A stretch of DNA of 64,000 nt from Thermohalobaculum sp039184865 (GCA_039184865.1 JBCDAV010000010.1:1-64000); one strand, 5' to 3'; counted from the first letter of the stretch, positions 16,817 to 25,889 are shown. The notes: generated by a model not told the origin, from the letters alone. Translations and numbers: made by a program.

Positions 16817-18870
16817 GCGGCAAGATCATCGGTGTCGATGTCGGTGGCACGTTCACGGACGTCTTCGTCTGGAATGAAGACACGGGCGCGGTATCGACCG
16901 GAAAGGTGCCGACGACGGTCGGTGATCAGTCCAAGGGGTTTGTCAGCGGCATCGTCGGTCAGGTTCCGGACTTCTCGGCAATCTCGACCATCGTGCACGG
17001 TACGACCACCGGGACGAACGCGCTCCTCGAACGGCGCGGCGCCCGGACCGGGATCATCACCTCTCAGGGCTTTCGCGACGTGCTCGAGATGCGCCGGCGC
17101 GACAGGCCGCAAACCTGGGGTCTCTGGGGGAAGTTCGATCCCGTTGTCCCGAGGAACCTGCGCATCGAGGTCGCCGAACGGACCCACGCCGATGGAATGG
17201 TTCACACACCTGTCGATCTCGCGCAGGTGCGGGGCGCCGCCGAAAAACTGCGCGCGGCCGGTTGCGAGGCTGTCTGCATCTTCTTCATCAACGGCTACGC
17301 CAATCCGGAAAACGAACGGGTTGCCGCGAAGGCCGTGCGCGAGATCTGGCCGAATGGCTACGTCACTGCCGCCACCGAAATCATCCCGGAAATCCGCGAG
17401 TTCGAACGTGTCTCGACCTCGGCGCTGAATGCCTATCTTCAGCCGGTCGTGTCGTCGTATCTCGACCGGCTTCAATCAGCGATAGGGGATCATGGCGCCG
17501 CGACCGACGTTCTGATTGTCCAATCCAACGGCGGGGTCATGTCGGTCGACACGGCGCGTGACATGCCGATCAGGACAGCCCTGTCGGGACCGGCGGCGGG
17601 TGTCATCGCGGCTCAAAAGATCGCCGGGGCGGCCGGTTTCAAGAACATCATCACCTGCGATATGGGCGGCACGTCCTTTGACGTCGCCCTGATTTCCGAC
17701 GGCGAGGCCGCGCTCGCCCCACAAACCGCCATCGACTTCGGGATGGTGATCCGGTCCCCGATGATCGAGATCACGACCATCGGCGCGGGCGGCGGGTCGA
17801 TCGCGCATGTCGATGCTGGAGGTCTGCTTCAGATCGGGCCCGAAAGCGCTGGATCGGATCCCGGCCCCGTCTGTTACGGTCTTGGAAACGACCGCCCGAC
17901 CGTGACCGACGCAAACCTCGTACTCGGTCGGATCAATCCGGACCGCCCGATCGGGGGCAAACTCGCCCGACTGGACGCTTTGGCGGCTCGCACCGCCATC
18001 GAGGTTCATGTCGCCGGGCCTCTGGGCCTCGATCCGCTCGATGCGGCGGAGGCGATCCTGAAAGTCGCGAATGCGAAGATGGCGGGGGCGATCAGGCTTG
18101 TCTCGATCGAGCGCGGCCTCGATCCGGCCAAGTTCGCGGCGATGCCGTTCGGCGGTGGCGGTGCCTTGCACACCGGCGCGCTGATGCAGGAGGTCGGGTT
18201 GAGTGCGGCAATCGTACCGCGATATCCCGGCGTGACTTCGGCACTTGGCTGCGTGATTGCCGACATGCGCCACGATCATGTGCAGACCGTGAACCAGATG
18301 CTCGCGGATCTCGATTGCTCTGCCCTGATGGAGCGGATCACGGAGGTCTGGACAGCCGGGGAGGCTCGGCTGGCACAATCCGGGGTTCGCTTCGATCGCG
18401 TGCAGTGCGGCTTGGCGCTTGACATGCTTTATCTTGGACAGACGCACACAGTTTCGGTCACGCTGGACGCCGCTCCGGGCCTTACCCGTGAACGCATCGA
18501 AACGGCGTTTGAGCAGGCCTACCTGGCTGCCTACGGACGTCTGCTCGACGGCATTCCGATGCGCGTGATGAATTTCCGGGCGTCGGCGACCGGGGAACGG
18601 CCGCATTTCGACATGAGCGTCTTCGCACCACCTCAACATGGTACGATTCACGACGCACAGATCTCCTCCAGGACCGTTCGCTGCAATGGGGAGGATCACA
18701 CGGCCCCGGTCTTTGATCGACTTGCACTTCCGGTCAACGCGTCGATTTCCGGGCCCGCTCTCCTTGAGCAGTCCGATACGACGATCTTCATCGACCCCGG
18801 ATTGACCGGATCGGTCGATGCGTTCGGGAACCTCGTCATCCGGAAGGAAGAAAATGGCGAACGGCTCTGA
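16813..18870 (+). CDS. Hydantoinase A / oxoprolinase-type ATP-binding subunit
   Basis: A 685-residue HyuA protein of the actin-like ATPase fold. The phosphate-binding loop is IGVDVGGTFTDVFVW, followed by VHGTTTGTNALLERRGA. The second ATP-site segment is CDMGGTSFDVALI. The start at 16813 overlaps the end of the HyuB gene by four bases; the open frame extends upstream only as a shadow of HyuB. It would activate the ring amide with ATP for hydrolysis together with HyuB. The last 17 bases overlap the next gene. Confidence 0.9.
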   Translation: MSGKIIGVDVGGTFTDVFVWNEDTGAVSTGKVPTTVGDQSKGFVSGIVGQVPDFSAISTIVHGTTTGTNALLERRGARTGIITSQGFRDVLEMRRRDRPQTWGLWGKFDPVVPRNLRIEVAERTHADGMVHTPVDLAQVRGAAEKLRAAGCEAVCIFFINGYANPENERVAAKAVREIWPNGYVTAATEIIPEIREFERVSTSALNAYLQPVVSSYLDRLQSAIGDHGAATDVLIVQSNGGVMSVDTARDMPIRTALSGPAAGVIAAQKIAGAAGFKNIITCDMGGTSFDVALISDGEAALAPQTAIDFGMVIRSPMIEITTIGAGGGSIAHVDAGGLLQIGPESAGSDPGPVCYGLGNDRPTVTDANLVLGRINPDRPIGGKLARLDALAARTAIEVHVAGPLGLDPLDAAEAILKVANAKMAGAIRLVSIERGLDPAKFAAMPFGGGGALHTGALMQEVGLSAAIVPRYPGVTSALGCVIADMRHDHVQTVNQMLADLDCSALMERITEVWTAGEARLAQSGVRFDRVQCGLALDMLYLGQTHTVSVTLDAAPGLTRERIETAFEQAYLAAYGRLLDGIPMRVMNFRASATGERPHFDMSVFAPPQHGTIHDAQISSRTVRCNGEDHTAPVFDRLALPVNASISGPALLEQSDTTIFIDPGLTGSVDAFGNLVIRKEENGERL

Positions 18871-19462
18871 ACTCTCCCGAACAGCACTCGTCCTCGTCGA
18901 TCTGCAGAACGATTTCCTCCACCCGAACGGTGCCTATGGGCGCGCGGGACAGGGCTCCGAGGCCATCGCCGCACTTCCAGCGCGGTTGAAACCGCTGGTC
19001 GATCATCTGAGATCGCGCGGCGGCTGGATCGTCTCGACTCATTTCACGCTGGTGCAGGGTAAGGGCGGGGAGCCGTTCATCGCGGATCACTTGCGCAAGC
19101 TGCGTCCGTTCTTGGCGAAAGGCGACTTTGTCTCCGGCGGCTGGGGGCATGCGCTTGTGGATGAACTCGCACCCGCCGATATCAGCGTCGAAAAGGTGGC
19201 CTACTCGGCATTCTACCAGTCGCGCATGGAATTCGCTCTGCATCGGGCCGGGATAGACACCCTGATTTTCTCTGGCATCGTCACGCAGGGCGGCGTCGCA
19301 TCTACGCTGCGCGACGCTCATGTCCGCGATTTCCACACGATCGTCTTGTCGGATGGCTGTGCAAGCTTCCGTCCGGAAGTGCATGAAACCGCGATTGCCG
19401 ACATGGGAACGATCTCGAAAGTGATGACCTGCGCCGAGGCTCTGGCCTGGATCGATGGCTGA
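18854..19462 (+). CDS. Isochorismatase-fold hydrolase with Gly in place of the catalytic Cys
   Basis: A 202-residue isochorismatase-superfamily protein. The catalytic Asp is present (LVLVDLQNDF, Asp16) and so is the Lys region (SVEKVAYSAFYQS). The segment that normally reads TGxxTNxCV is SGIVTQGGVAST, so residue 147 is Gly instead of the nucleophilic Cys. True isochorismatases such as EntB and PhzD also have Gly there, whereas amidases of this fold use Cys. The gene overlaps the end of hyuA and the start of the flavoprotein gene. Confidence 0.85.
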   Translation: MANGSELSRTALVLVDLQNDFLHPNGAYGRAGQGSEAIAALPARLKPLVDHLRSRGGWIVSTHFTLVQGKGGEPFIADHLRKLRPFLAKGDFVSGGWGHALVDELAPADISVEKVAYSAFYQSRMEFALHRAGIDTLIFSGIVTQGGVASTLRDAHVRDFHTIVLSDGCASFRPEVHETAIADMGTISKVMTCAEALAWIDG

Positions 19463-20855
19463 GATCGCTCCACCTCCCGACCGATGGGACATCGAAGTGG
19501 ACGTCGCCATCGTCGGCGGCGGGGCCTGCGGGCTGGTCGCGGGCCTGCGCGCGGTTGCTGCGGGTGCAGATGTCATCGTCCTCGAGCGTGACGCCTCCTC
19601 GACGGGTTCGACGGCGCTGTCTTCAGGCTTCATCCCTGCGGCGGGCACACGATTTCAGCGCGAGATCCATGTCCACGACACGCCTGAGTCATTGGCTGCG
19701 GACATTCAGGGCAAGGCGAAGGGCGATGCGAACCCGGATATTGCCCGAACGGTGAGCGACGCGATCGCTCCGGCGATCGAATGGCTCTCCGACAATCACG
19801 GACTGGAGTGGATCGTCCTCGACGACTTTCTCTATCCCGGCCACTCCGTGCACCGAATGCACGCTGTACCCGAACGCACAGGCGCCGGACTTATGGCCCG
19901 TCTGCAAGCGGCCGCTGAAGCTGCCGGCGTGCCGGTCGCCCACAGCTCCCGAGCAACAACCCTCCACGTCGCGGGAGAGCATCTCGCCGGGCTCACGATC
20001 ACCCGACCGGACGGCGTAAGTGAGTCAATCGGGTGCAGATCGCTGATCCTTGCGTGCAACGGATACGGCGGTAACGCGGAGCTCGTCGGGCGGCACATCC
20101 CGGAGATCGCCGATGCGCCCTACTTCGGACACCCGGGAAACACCGGCGACGCAATTCTCTGGGGCGATGCGCTGGGCGCAAAAGTCAAACACCTCTCGGG
20201 CTATCAGGGCCACGGCTCGCTCGCGCATCCGCATGGCATTCTGATCACCTGGGCGCTCATCATGGAGGGCGGCATCCAGGTGAATGCCGAGGGTCTTCGG
20301 TTCTCGAACGAACACGAGGGGTACTCGGAACAGGCTGTGAAGGTGCTGTCCCAGCCGGACGGGATCGCGTGGAACATATACGACCGCCGTCTGCATGAAC
20401 TTGGACTTGGCTTCCCCGACTACACGGACGCCGTCGCAGCCGGAGCGGTACTAAGTGGCGACGCCGGATCGCTGGCAGATCGCATCGGCGTGCCCGCCGA
20501 TGCACTCGCTCAAACACTCGAATCGGTCCGCGAAAACGCTGAAGCAGGCGACCGCGATCCGTTTGGCCGCAAGTTCGACAGCGATTCCAGACTTGGCGAC
20601 GAGTTGTTCGCAATCCGAGTCACGGGGGCGCTCTTCCACACACAAGGCGGCCTTGTGGTCGACGACATGGCGCGTGTGATTCGCACGGACGGATCGGCGA
20701 TTCCCGGTCTCTACGCCGGCGGGGGCGCTGCCTGCGGCGTCTCGGGCCCTCGGGTCGACGGGTATCTGTCCGGCAACGGTTTGCTGACGGCCATCGCGCT
20801 GGGCTACGTCGCAGGTGATGCGGCAGCGCGCTTTGCACAGAATTCCGATCTTTGA
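19455..20855 (+). CDS. FAD-dependent oxidoreductase, fumarate reductase/ketosteroid dehydrogenase type
   Basis: A 466-residue flavoprotein of the FAD_binding_2 family. The dinucleotide-binding motif is VDVAIVGGGACGLVAG, followed by VIVLERDASSTGSTALSSGF. The C-terminal FAD segment includes FHTQGGLVVDD, GLYAGGGAACG and YLSGNGLLTAIALGYVAG. Relatives reduce or introduce C=C bonds next to a carbonyl or carboxylate. It starts within the end of the isochorismatase-fold gene. It may have lost a short tail by frameshift (see the small frame at 20852-20965). Confidence 0.88.
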   Translation: MAEIAPPPDRWDIEVDVAIVGGGACGLVAGLRAVAAGADVIVLERDASSTGSTALSSGFIPAAGTRFQREIHVHDTPESLAADIQGKAKGDANPDIARTVSDAIAPAIEWLSDNHGLEWIVLDDFLYPGHSVHRMHAVPERTGAGLMARLQAAAEAAGVPVAHSSRATTLHVAGEHLAGLTITRPDGVSESIGCRSLILACNGYGGNAELVGRHIPEIADAPYFGHPGNTGDAILWGDALGAKVKHLSGYQGHGSLAHPHGILITWALIMEGGIQVNAEGLRFSNEHEGYSEQAVKVLSQPDGIAWNIYDRRLHELGLGFPDYTDAVAAGAVLSGDAGSLADRIGVPADALAQTLESVRENAEAGDRDPFGRKFDSDSRLGDELFAIRVTGALFHTQGGLVVDDMARVIRTDGSAIPGLYAGGGAACGVSGPRVDGYLSGNGLLTAIALGYVAGDAAARFAQNSDL

Positions 20856-20965
20856 CGCAATGCGATCGCGCGCTCGCAACAGGCAAGGCAACGCCCGGAT
20901 TGTTCGAGTATGGTGCACCCGCACTGGCTCCGCTCGATCTCGGTGAAGGACTGCGCCTCCGATGA
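20852..20965 (+). other. 37-codon open frame bridging the flavoprotein and MATE genes
   Basis: This frame starts with TTG overlapping the flavoprotein stop and ends with TGA overlapping the MATE ATG, so it fills the gap exactly. The product contains GLFEYGAPALAPLDLGEG. Either it is the lost C-terminal tail of the flavoprotein after a frameshift or it is chance. I would not annotate it as an independent gene. Confidence 0.2.
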
Positions 20966-22308
20966 CGTCCCGTGACCGCATCCTGAATGACAGTCCCATG
21001 CGGACACTGTTCCGTCTGGCTGTGCCAAATCTCGCGGCAAGCCTCGTGCAGTCCCTGATGATCGTCACCGAAGGATGGTATGCCGGATATCTCGGAGCGG
21101 CCGAACTCGCGGGGGCCGCACTGGTCTTTTCGTTCTTCATGGCGACGATGATGCTTTCTGCCGGGGCGATGGGGGGTGCGGTCGCCGGTGCCATGGCACG
21201 GGCAGTCGGATCGGGCGACATGGTTCGCGCCAACGCCGTCTTGCGCGGCGCCGTTCTCATCGCCCTGACAGTCGGGACCATCAAGGGCGCTCTGGTCATC
21301 ATCTACGGCCCGGTTCTGTTTGTGGCGATGGGCGGTTCAGGGGCGGGGCTCGACGCGGCGATCGCATATGTCGAAATCCTGTTTCCGGCGATCGCGCTCG
21401 TCTGGGTCAGCAACATGCTGACCGGCGCGCTGCGCGGAACCGGAGACATGCTGCGGCCGGCGGCCGTCACCTTGCTGATCGTCGTTGCGCACCTCGTACT
21501 GATATCTTTGCAGGTCCTGTCGGGAGCACCGTTCGGCTTCGCGGGTGCAGCACTTGCAACCCTCGGCGCGTATGGCATCGGGCTGATCTATCTCATGACA
21601 ATCTGGACATCTCGACACCGTGCCGTCCGGCTTGGCTTTAACGACTGGCTGAGCCTCACCGGCACGCGCCGCCTGCTCGGAAACGGATTGCTCGCAGGCA
21701 GCCAGACGGTCATGACGATCACCTATTCCCTGATTGCGACTGCTGCCTTCGGGAACATCGGCGCCGCCTGGCTTGCGGGTTATGGAATAGGCGTTCGACT
21801 CGAGCTGCTCATCGTCCCGGTGATCTTCGGGATCGGTGGCGCCGGCATGGTCGCGACGGGAACGCTTCTGGGTGCCGGTCGCCGTCGAGAGGCAATCCTG
21901 ATGGGCTGGCTGAGCGCGGCCTGTGCTGCAATCCTCGTTGGAAGCATCGGCTTCATCCTCGCGATCTGGCCGAGCTTGTGGACGGATCTGTTCACCAACG
22001 ATCCGGACATCGCGATGGCTGCTTCGCGGTATCTTGGAACCGTCGGTCCTTGCTACGCGTTCTTCGGGCTCGGCCTGTGTCTCTACTTCCTGTCTCAAGG
22101 CATGGAGACACTGGCGATCCCCGTCCTTGGCGCGCTTCTGCGTCTCGGCGCGGTCATTTCCGGTATCGCGGTTCTATCCGCTTCAGGGGAATTACTGCCG
22201 GACCACGTCTTGCTTTTGCTCGGTGCCGCCATGGCGCTCTACGGAGTGTTCGTCGCTGCGGGTCTATACCTTGGCCCTTGGTCAAAACGGGTAACTGCTG
22301 AGGCCTGA
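20962..22308 (+). CDS. MATE family efflux transporter
   Basis: A 448-residue integral membrane protein with about twelve hydrophobic segments in two halves. It has the MATE pattern PMRTLFRLAVPNLAASL at the N-terminus and SNMLTGALRGTGDMLRPA in the middle. MATE proteins export organic cations or metabolites using Na+ or H+. It is the last gene of the hydantoinase cassette, 106 bases after the flavoprotein gene on the same strand, and could export a substrate or toxic intermediate of that pathway. Confidence 0.92.
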   Translation: MTSRDRILNDSPMRTLFRLAVPNLAASLVQSLMIVTEGWYAGYLGAAELAGAALVFSFFMATMMLSAGAMGGAVAGAMARAVGSGDMVRANAVLRGAVLIALTVGTIKGALVIIYGPVLFVAMGGSGAGLDAAIAYVEILFPAIALVWVSNMLTGALRGTGDMLRPAAVTLLIVVAHLVLISLQVLSGAPFGFAGAALATLGAYGIGLIYLMTIWTSRHRAVRLGFNDWLSLTGTRRLLGNGLLAGSQTVMTITYSLIATAAFGNIGAAWLAGYGIGVRLELLIVPVIFGIGGAGMVATGTLLGAGRRREAILMGWLSAACAAILVGSIGFILAIWPSLWTDLFTNDPDIAMAASRYLGTVGPCYAFFGLGLCLYFLSQGMETLAIPVLGALLRLGAVISGIAVLSASGELLPDHVLLLLGAAMALYGVFVAAGLYLGPWSKRVTAEA

Positions 22309-22577
22309 AGCGCGTGCCTGAAACGTGCTTGTGACCAGCCACCTGTATCTTGCGGATGAAAAGATCATGCGTCGATGCAGCTTGGTCTTAAGAATGGATG
22401 CCCTCGATCAACCCGTATGCAGAGCTTCGTCTGATTATATCGCCTAAGGGACAGTTGATACCGGCGCCCAATGCGCAGCTGTCATTTAGACGTTCGACAA
22501 GCTGCTGGCCGCTGGATGACTTGACGAGCGAGGAGTGGAGTTTGGGCATGGGAGCTTTGGTTTGATCTCGCAATAGC
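22309..22577. other. Intergenic stretch before insertion sequence debris
   Basis: No coding sequence is recognisable. Short open frames on both strands do not resemble known proteins. The stretch leads into two decayed transposase fragments and probably contains further unrecognised IS sequence. Confidence 0.4.
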
Positions 22578-22766
22578 TCGGATGGCACTTCGTCACTGGC
22601 GTTGGCGGAGCAGCGCCGGGGCGGTGCGCAGACTCGTCGTTTACTCTCTCTGAATGAAGTCTACGACGGGGCGCGGCGTTGTACTGCAGCCCGCCTCACG
22701 GGCATTGGCCTGCAGATTGTCCGCGGTTGGGCGATCCGGTTCAACGCCGATGCTCCCGATGGATGC
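22578..22766 (+). pseudogene. IS630-family transposase N-terminal fragment
   Basis: The reading frame gives LALAEQRRGGAQTRRLLSLN, then a segment with EVYDGARR and TAARLTGIGLQIVRGWAIRF, then NADAPDG. This is the DNA-binding N-terminal region of an IS630-type transposase (helix-turn-helix with the RDWVxRFNxxGPDG pattern). The similarity stops near 22766 and no catalytic DDE region follows, so the element is a truncated remnant. Boundaries are approximate. Confidence 0.65.
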
Positions 22767-22865
22767 CCTTCCCACCGAAACTTCCCGCTGTTTGTGGCAA
22801 GTCGCGTCACTAACCCCCACAAAATAACGGGCTAGCCGGACGTCACTCCCTCCGGTCAACTCGAA

Positions 22866-22975
22866 TTAAATCTCACGCAATAGCTTTAGGACAAGTTCAT
22901 CGGAATGACGTTTCCGAGCCATCGCAACTCCCCTAGTTGGCCTCAGGATTGTCGCCCAAATCTGAGGTTGGGACA
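22866..22975 (-). mobile_element. Left end of an IS3-family element (remnant)
   Basis: On the minus strand an ATG at 22922 opens MARKRHSDELVLKLLREI and then a stop, matching the first 18 residues of IS3-family OrfA proteins; the rest is missing. Upstream, a likely terminal repeat begins TGTCCCAACCTCAGATTTGG at 22975, a TG-initiated end as in IS3 elements. The other end of the element was not found. Confidence 0.55.
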
Positions 22976-23021
22976 CACCGGCGGCGAAGCGGGCACCGAT
23001 CACAAGACAGACCTTTTCCAT
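22976..23021 (-). pseudogene. Short gene start cut off by the IS remnant
   Basis: An ATG at 23021 with a good ribosome site (AGAGGA, about 7 bases upstream) begins MEKVCLVIGARFAAG. The pattern hydrophobic-VIGA resembles the first strand and glycine loop of short-chain dehydrogenases, though the loop is not canonical. The frame runs straight into the proposed IS end at 22975, so this looks like a gene interrupted by transposition. It lies 152 bases downstream of the hydrolase gene on the same strand. Confidence 0.35.
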
Positions 23022-23173
23022 CCGCGTTCCTCTCGTTTGTTCGAAGATACTGGCGAGGTACAGACCGGTTAAACCCTCAATCCGCCGCGCGGCATCCGGT
23101 TCTGAATCGTTGATCTTCGATCGCACCGTCCGGGGCCATCGCGACCCTCGCTTTTCCACGGCTCGCCCGGTCG

Positions 23174-23983
23174 CTAGCAGCCGCGCACCTCGGCGAGCGC
23201 CAGATGCGCGCGCAGCAACGCATTGAAGCGCGCTACGTGCTCGAGAGATGCGAGGTGCCGGGCCGGATGCAGCCACTCCAGCCGGGCATCGGGGATCCGA
23301 GACGCGAGAAGTTCGCTGACCTCGCGCGGGACACCGGGGTCTTCGGGCGCAGCGACGACCAGTGTCGGCACCGCGATCTCCGGCAAGCGGTCAACGGTAT
23401 CCAGTTCACACATCGCGGCGGTCACCGAGGCAAAGCTGCGCCGGTCGAAACTGCGAATGATCTCGGCTATATAGCGTGCGCCCGGCACTCCGTCGGTGAG
23501 CGCGTGGTCGGTGAACCATCTCCGCATCAGGTCGGCGTGGATCGGCTCGATGCCATTGGCCAGAACGCCGTCGGCGCGCGCCCGCCAGAGGTCGCGCTGT
23601 TCGTCGGAATACTTCGGCGTGGTGTTCACCAGCGTCAGCGAGCGCAGCCTTGACGGATGATCTGTAGCGAGCGTCTGGCCGATCATGCCGCCCATCGAGA
23701 CCCCGACATAGTGCGCCTGCGCGATACCCAGATGGTCCATCAAGGCGATGACGTCGCCGGCGAGAAGCGAGAGCGAATACGGGCCGTCGGTTCGGCCGGA
23801 CTGCCCGTGTCCGCGCGTGTCGAAGCGGATCGCGCGGAAACCCTCGCAGGCGGGCAGGTGCGCGTCCCAGAACCGGTGATCGGCGCAGAAGCAATGGCCC
23901 ATGAGGACCGTGGGCGCCTCTTCCGGCCCGCTGTCCTGATATGCGATTTCGACATCTCCGGCTGGGGCGACGCGGATATTCAC
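23174..23983 (-). CDS. Alpha/beta hydrolase, 3-oxoadipate enol-lactonase-like
   Basis: A 269-residue alpha/beta hydrolase. The oxyanion-hole region is LMGHCFCADHRFWD, the nucleophile elbow is VGVSMGGMIGQ, and the final His is in PARHLASLEH. The overall pattern is close to PcaD-like enol-lactonases, but that subfamily includes many esterases. The GTG at 23983 is chosen because the domain starts there and AGGGA lies upstream. It diverges from the reductase gene at 24029 and resembles the hydrolase at 25045. Confidence 0.82.
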   Translation of the reverse strand: MNIRVAPAGDVEIAYQDSGPEEAPTVLMGHCFCADHRFWDAHLPACEGFRAIRFDTRGHGQSGRTDGPYSLSLLAGDVIALMDHLGIAQAHYVGVSMGGMIGQTLATDHPSRLRSLTLVNTTPKYSDEQRDLWRARADGVLANGIEPIHADLMRRWFTDHALTDGVPGARYIAEIIRSFDRRSFASVTAAMCELDTVDRLPEIAVPTLVVAAPEDPGVPREVSELLASRIPDARLEWLHPARHLASLEHVARFNALLRAHLALAEVRGC

Positions 23984-24028
23984 GGGCAAGTCCCTGTTTC
24001 GACGATAGGCGATGGGATAGTCAGAGCC

Positions 24029-25048
24029 ATGATCTCGGATATCAACCGCCGATTCACGCTGAAGATACGACCGGAAACGCTGCCGGGGCCGGAGCACTTT
24101 GCGCTGGAGGAGGTCTCGCATCCCGACTTCGCGCCGGGCGAGATCAGGGTCCGGGCGCTCTATCACGCGCTGTCGCCGTGGCAGGGCCAGCGGCTGAAGG
24201 ACTTCAAGAACTACACCCGGCCCTTCGAGATCGGCGAGTTGATCGACGGAGACGTGCTGGGCGAGGTGATCGAGGCAGGCGCTGACGCGAATCTGAAGCC
24301 GGGTCAACTCGTCACCGGGCGGCTTGGCTGGCAGGATTACGCCGTGGCGCCGGCGGAAGCTCTGGTGAAAGTCTCGGCGGAGTTCGATCCGACGCTCTGG
24401 CTGACGGCGCTCAGTTCGCCAGGTCTCACGGCCTACACGGCGCTCGACCTGTTCGGGCGCTGCCTGCCCGGGCAGAGCATGGTCGTCACCTCGGCCGCGG
24501 GGTCGGTCGGCGGATACGCGGTGCAACTGGGCAAACTGGCGGGCATGCACGTTGTCGGCGTCGCCGGAGGCCCAGATAAGTGCCGTCATGTGACGGATGT
24601 CTTAGGTGCCGATTCCTGCATCGATCACGCCGCCGAGGGGTTTGCCGAGGCGCTTTCCGCGGCTTTGCCGGATGGCGCCCACCAGGTCTTCGACACGACG
24701 GGCGGGCCGATTGCGGACCGCGTTTTCGATAATATCGCGAAGCATGCACGGGTGCTGATCGTCGGGCGGACAGCCTCGAACAACTCTGACCGACCCGATC
24801 TCGACCCGGTGAACATGCGGCTCCTGTGGGCGCGCGAGGCGAACGTGCACGGGTTCTCACGGTACTCGTACCCGGAGCGATGGGCGTTCGCCCGGGACCG
24901 GATGATGGCACTGTGCCGCGACGGCAGGCTGACCGCGAACCACAACACGCTGGAGGGGTTCGAGATCCTGCCGCAGGCGCTGCATGACATGCTGGCGGGC
25001 AAGTTCATCGGCAAGGTTCTCGTCCGGTGCGCGGAGCGTGGTGCATGA
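24029..25048 (+). CDS. NAD(P)H-dependent medium-chain reductase (zinc-free MDR)
   Basis: A 339-residue medium-chain dehydrogenase/reductase of the leukotriene B4/CurA type. The nucleotide-binding loop is VVTSAAGSVGGYAVQLGKLAG. The zinc-binding residues of alcohol dehydrogenases are absent. Such enzymes usually reduce the double bond of an alpha,beta-unsaturated ketone. The start at 24029 follows AGAG; the open frame extends upstream as a shadow of the divergent gene. Its stop overlaps the next start as ATGA, so the two genes are coupled. Confidence 0.87.
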   Translation: MISDINRRFTLKIRPETLPGPEHFALEEVSHPDFAPGEIRVRALYHALSPWQGQRLKDFKNYTRPFEIGELIDGDVLGEVIEAGADANLKPGQLVTGRLGWQDYAVAPAEALVKVSAEFDPTLWLTALSSPGLTAYTALDLFGRCLPGQSMVVTSAAGSVGGYAVQLGKLAGMHVVGVAGGPDKCRHVTDVLGADSCIDHAAEGFAEALSAALPDGAHQVFDTTGGPIADRVFDNIAKHARVLIVGRTASNNSDRPDLDPVNMRLLWAREANVHGFSRYSYPERWAFARDRMMALCRDGRLTANHNTLEGFEILPQALHDMLAGKFIGKVLVRCAERGA

Positions 25049-25857
25049 TGCTCGAGAAGGTCAAGGTCGGCGAGATCCGCATGGCCTATCGGTGGGACGG
25101 GCAACCGGACGGCCCGGTCGTGATGATGGCGCACGCCATGGGCACCAGTCACCGGATCTGGGATCCGCAGATCTCAGCGCTCGCGGACCGCTATCGCATC
25201 CTGCGCTACGATTGGCGCGGTCACGGAAATACGGACGCGCCGGAGGGGCCTTACACGCTCGGCCAGTTCGAAGCGGATGCCGTGGGGCTGATGGATGCGC
25301 TGGGGCTCGACCGGGTGAACTGGGACGGCATCTCGACCGGCGGGATGATCGGCCAGGGTCTCGGGATCAACCATCCCAAACGGATTTCGACGCTGACGCT
25401 CTGCAACACGACCTCGCAGTCCAGCCCGTGGTATCGTGGATGGGTCGCGGACCGTCAGGCGGTCGTGCGGAAGCGCGGAATGGTGCCGGTTTGGGAGATG
25501 ACAGAGCACCTCTGGTTCACCGATGCGTTCGTGGTGGCCGCGTCACCGGCATATCATGCCGTTCGCAAGGTGTTCGTCGCGACACAGGTGCCGGGATATC
25601 TCGGCGGCACGTCCGCCGTGGCCGATCTGGCCTATCGCGACGACCTGCACCGAGTCGGATGCCCGACCCGCATCATTGCCGCCGGGGACGATCCGGTGAC
25701 GCCGGTCGATCACTCCGAGACCATCCGCGATCGGATCAATGACGCGGAGATGACCGTGATCGACGGGCAGCGCCACTTTTCGAATGTCGAGGTTCCGGAA
25801 CGTTTCAATCCCGTCTTGAGGTCCGGTCTGGACAGCATGATCGGCCAGGTCGCCTGA
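25045..25857 (+). CDS. Alpha/beta hydrolase, second copy
   Basis: A 270-residue alpha/beta hydrolase with MAHAMGTSHRIWD near the oxyanion hole, nucleophile elbow WDGISTGGMIGQGLG, Asp in AAGDDPVTPVDHSE and His in GQRHFSNVEV. It is related to the hydrolase encoded at 23174-23983 on the other strand, including the GGMIGQ elbow. It is translationally coupled to the upstream reductase. Substrate unknown; lactone or enol-lactone is a reasonable guess. Confidence 0.85.
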   Translation: MMLEKVKVGEIRMAYRWDGQPDGPVVMMAHAMGTSHRIWDPQISALADRYRILRYDWRGHGNTDAPEGPYTLGQFEADAVGLMDALGLDRVNWDGISTGGMIGQGLGINHPKRISTLTLCNTTSQSSPWYRGWVADRQAVVRKRGMVPVWEMTEHLWFTDAFVVAASPAYHAVRKVFVATQVPGYLGGTSAVADLAYRDDLHRVGCPTRIIAAGDDPVTPVDHSETIRDRINDAEMTVIDGQRHFSNVEVPERFNPVLRSGLDSMIGQVA

Positions 25858-25889
25858 GGCCCAGACCACCGCCGGGCGGCCCATTCGGT

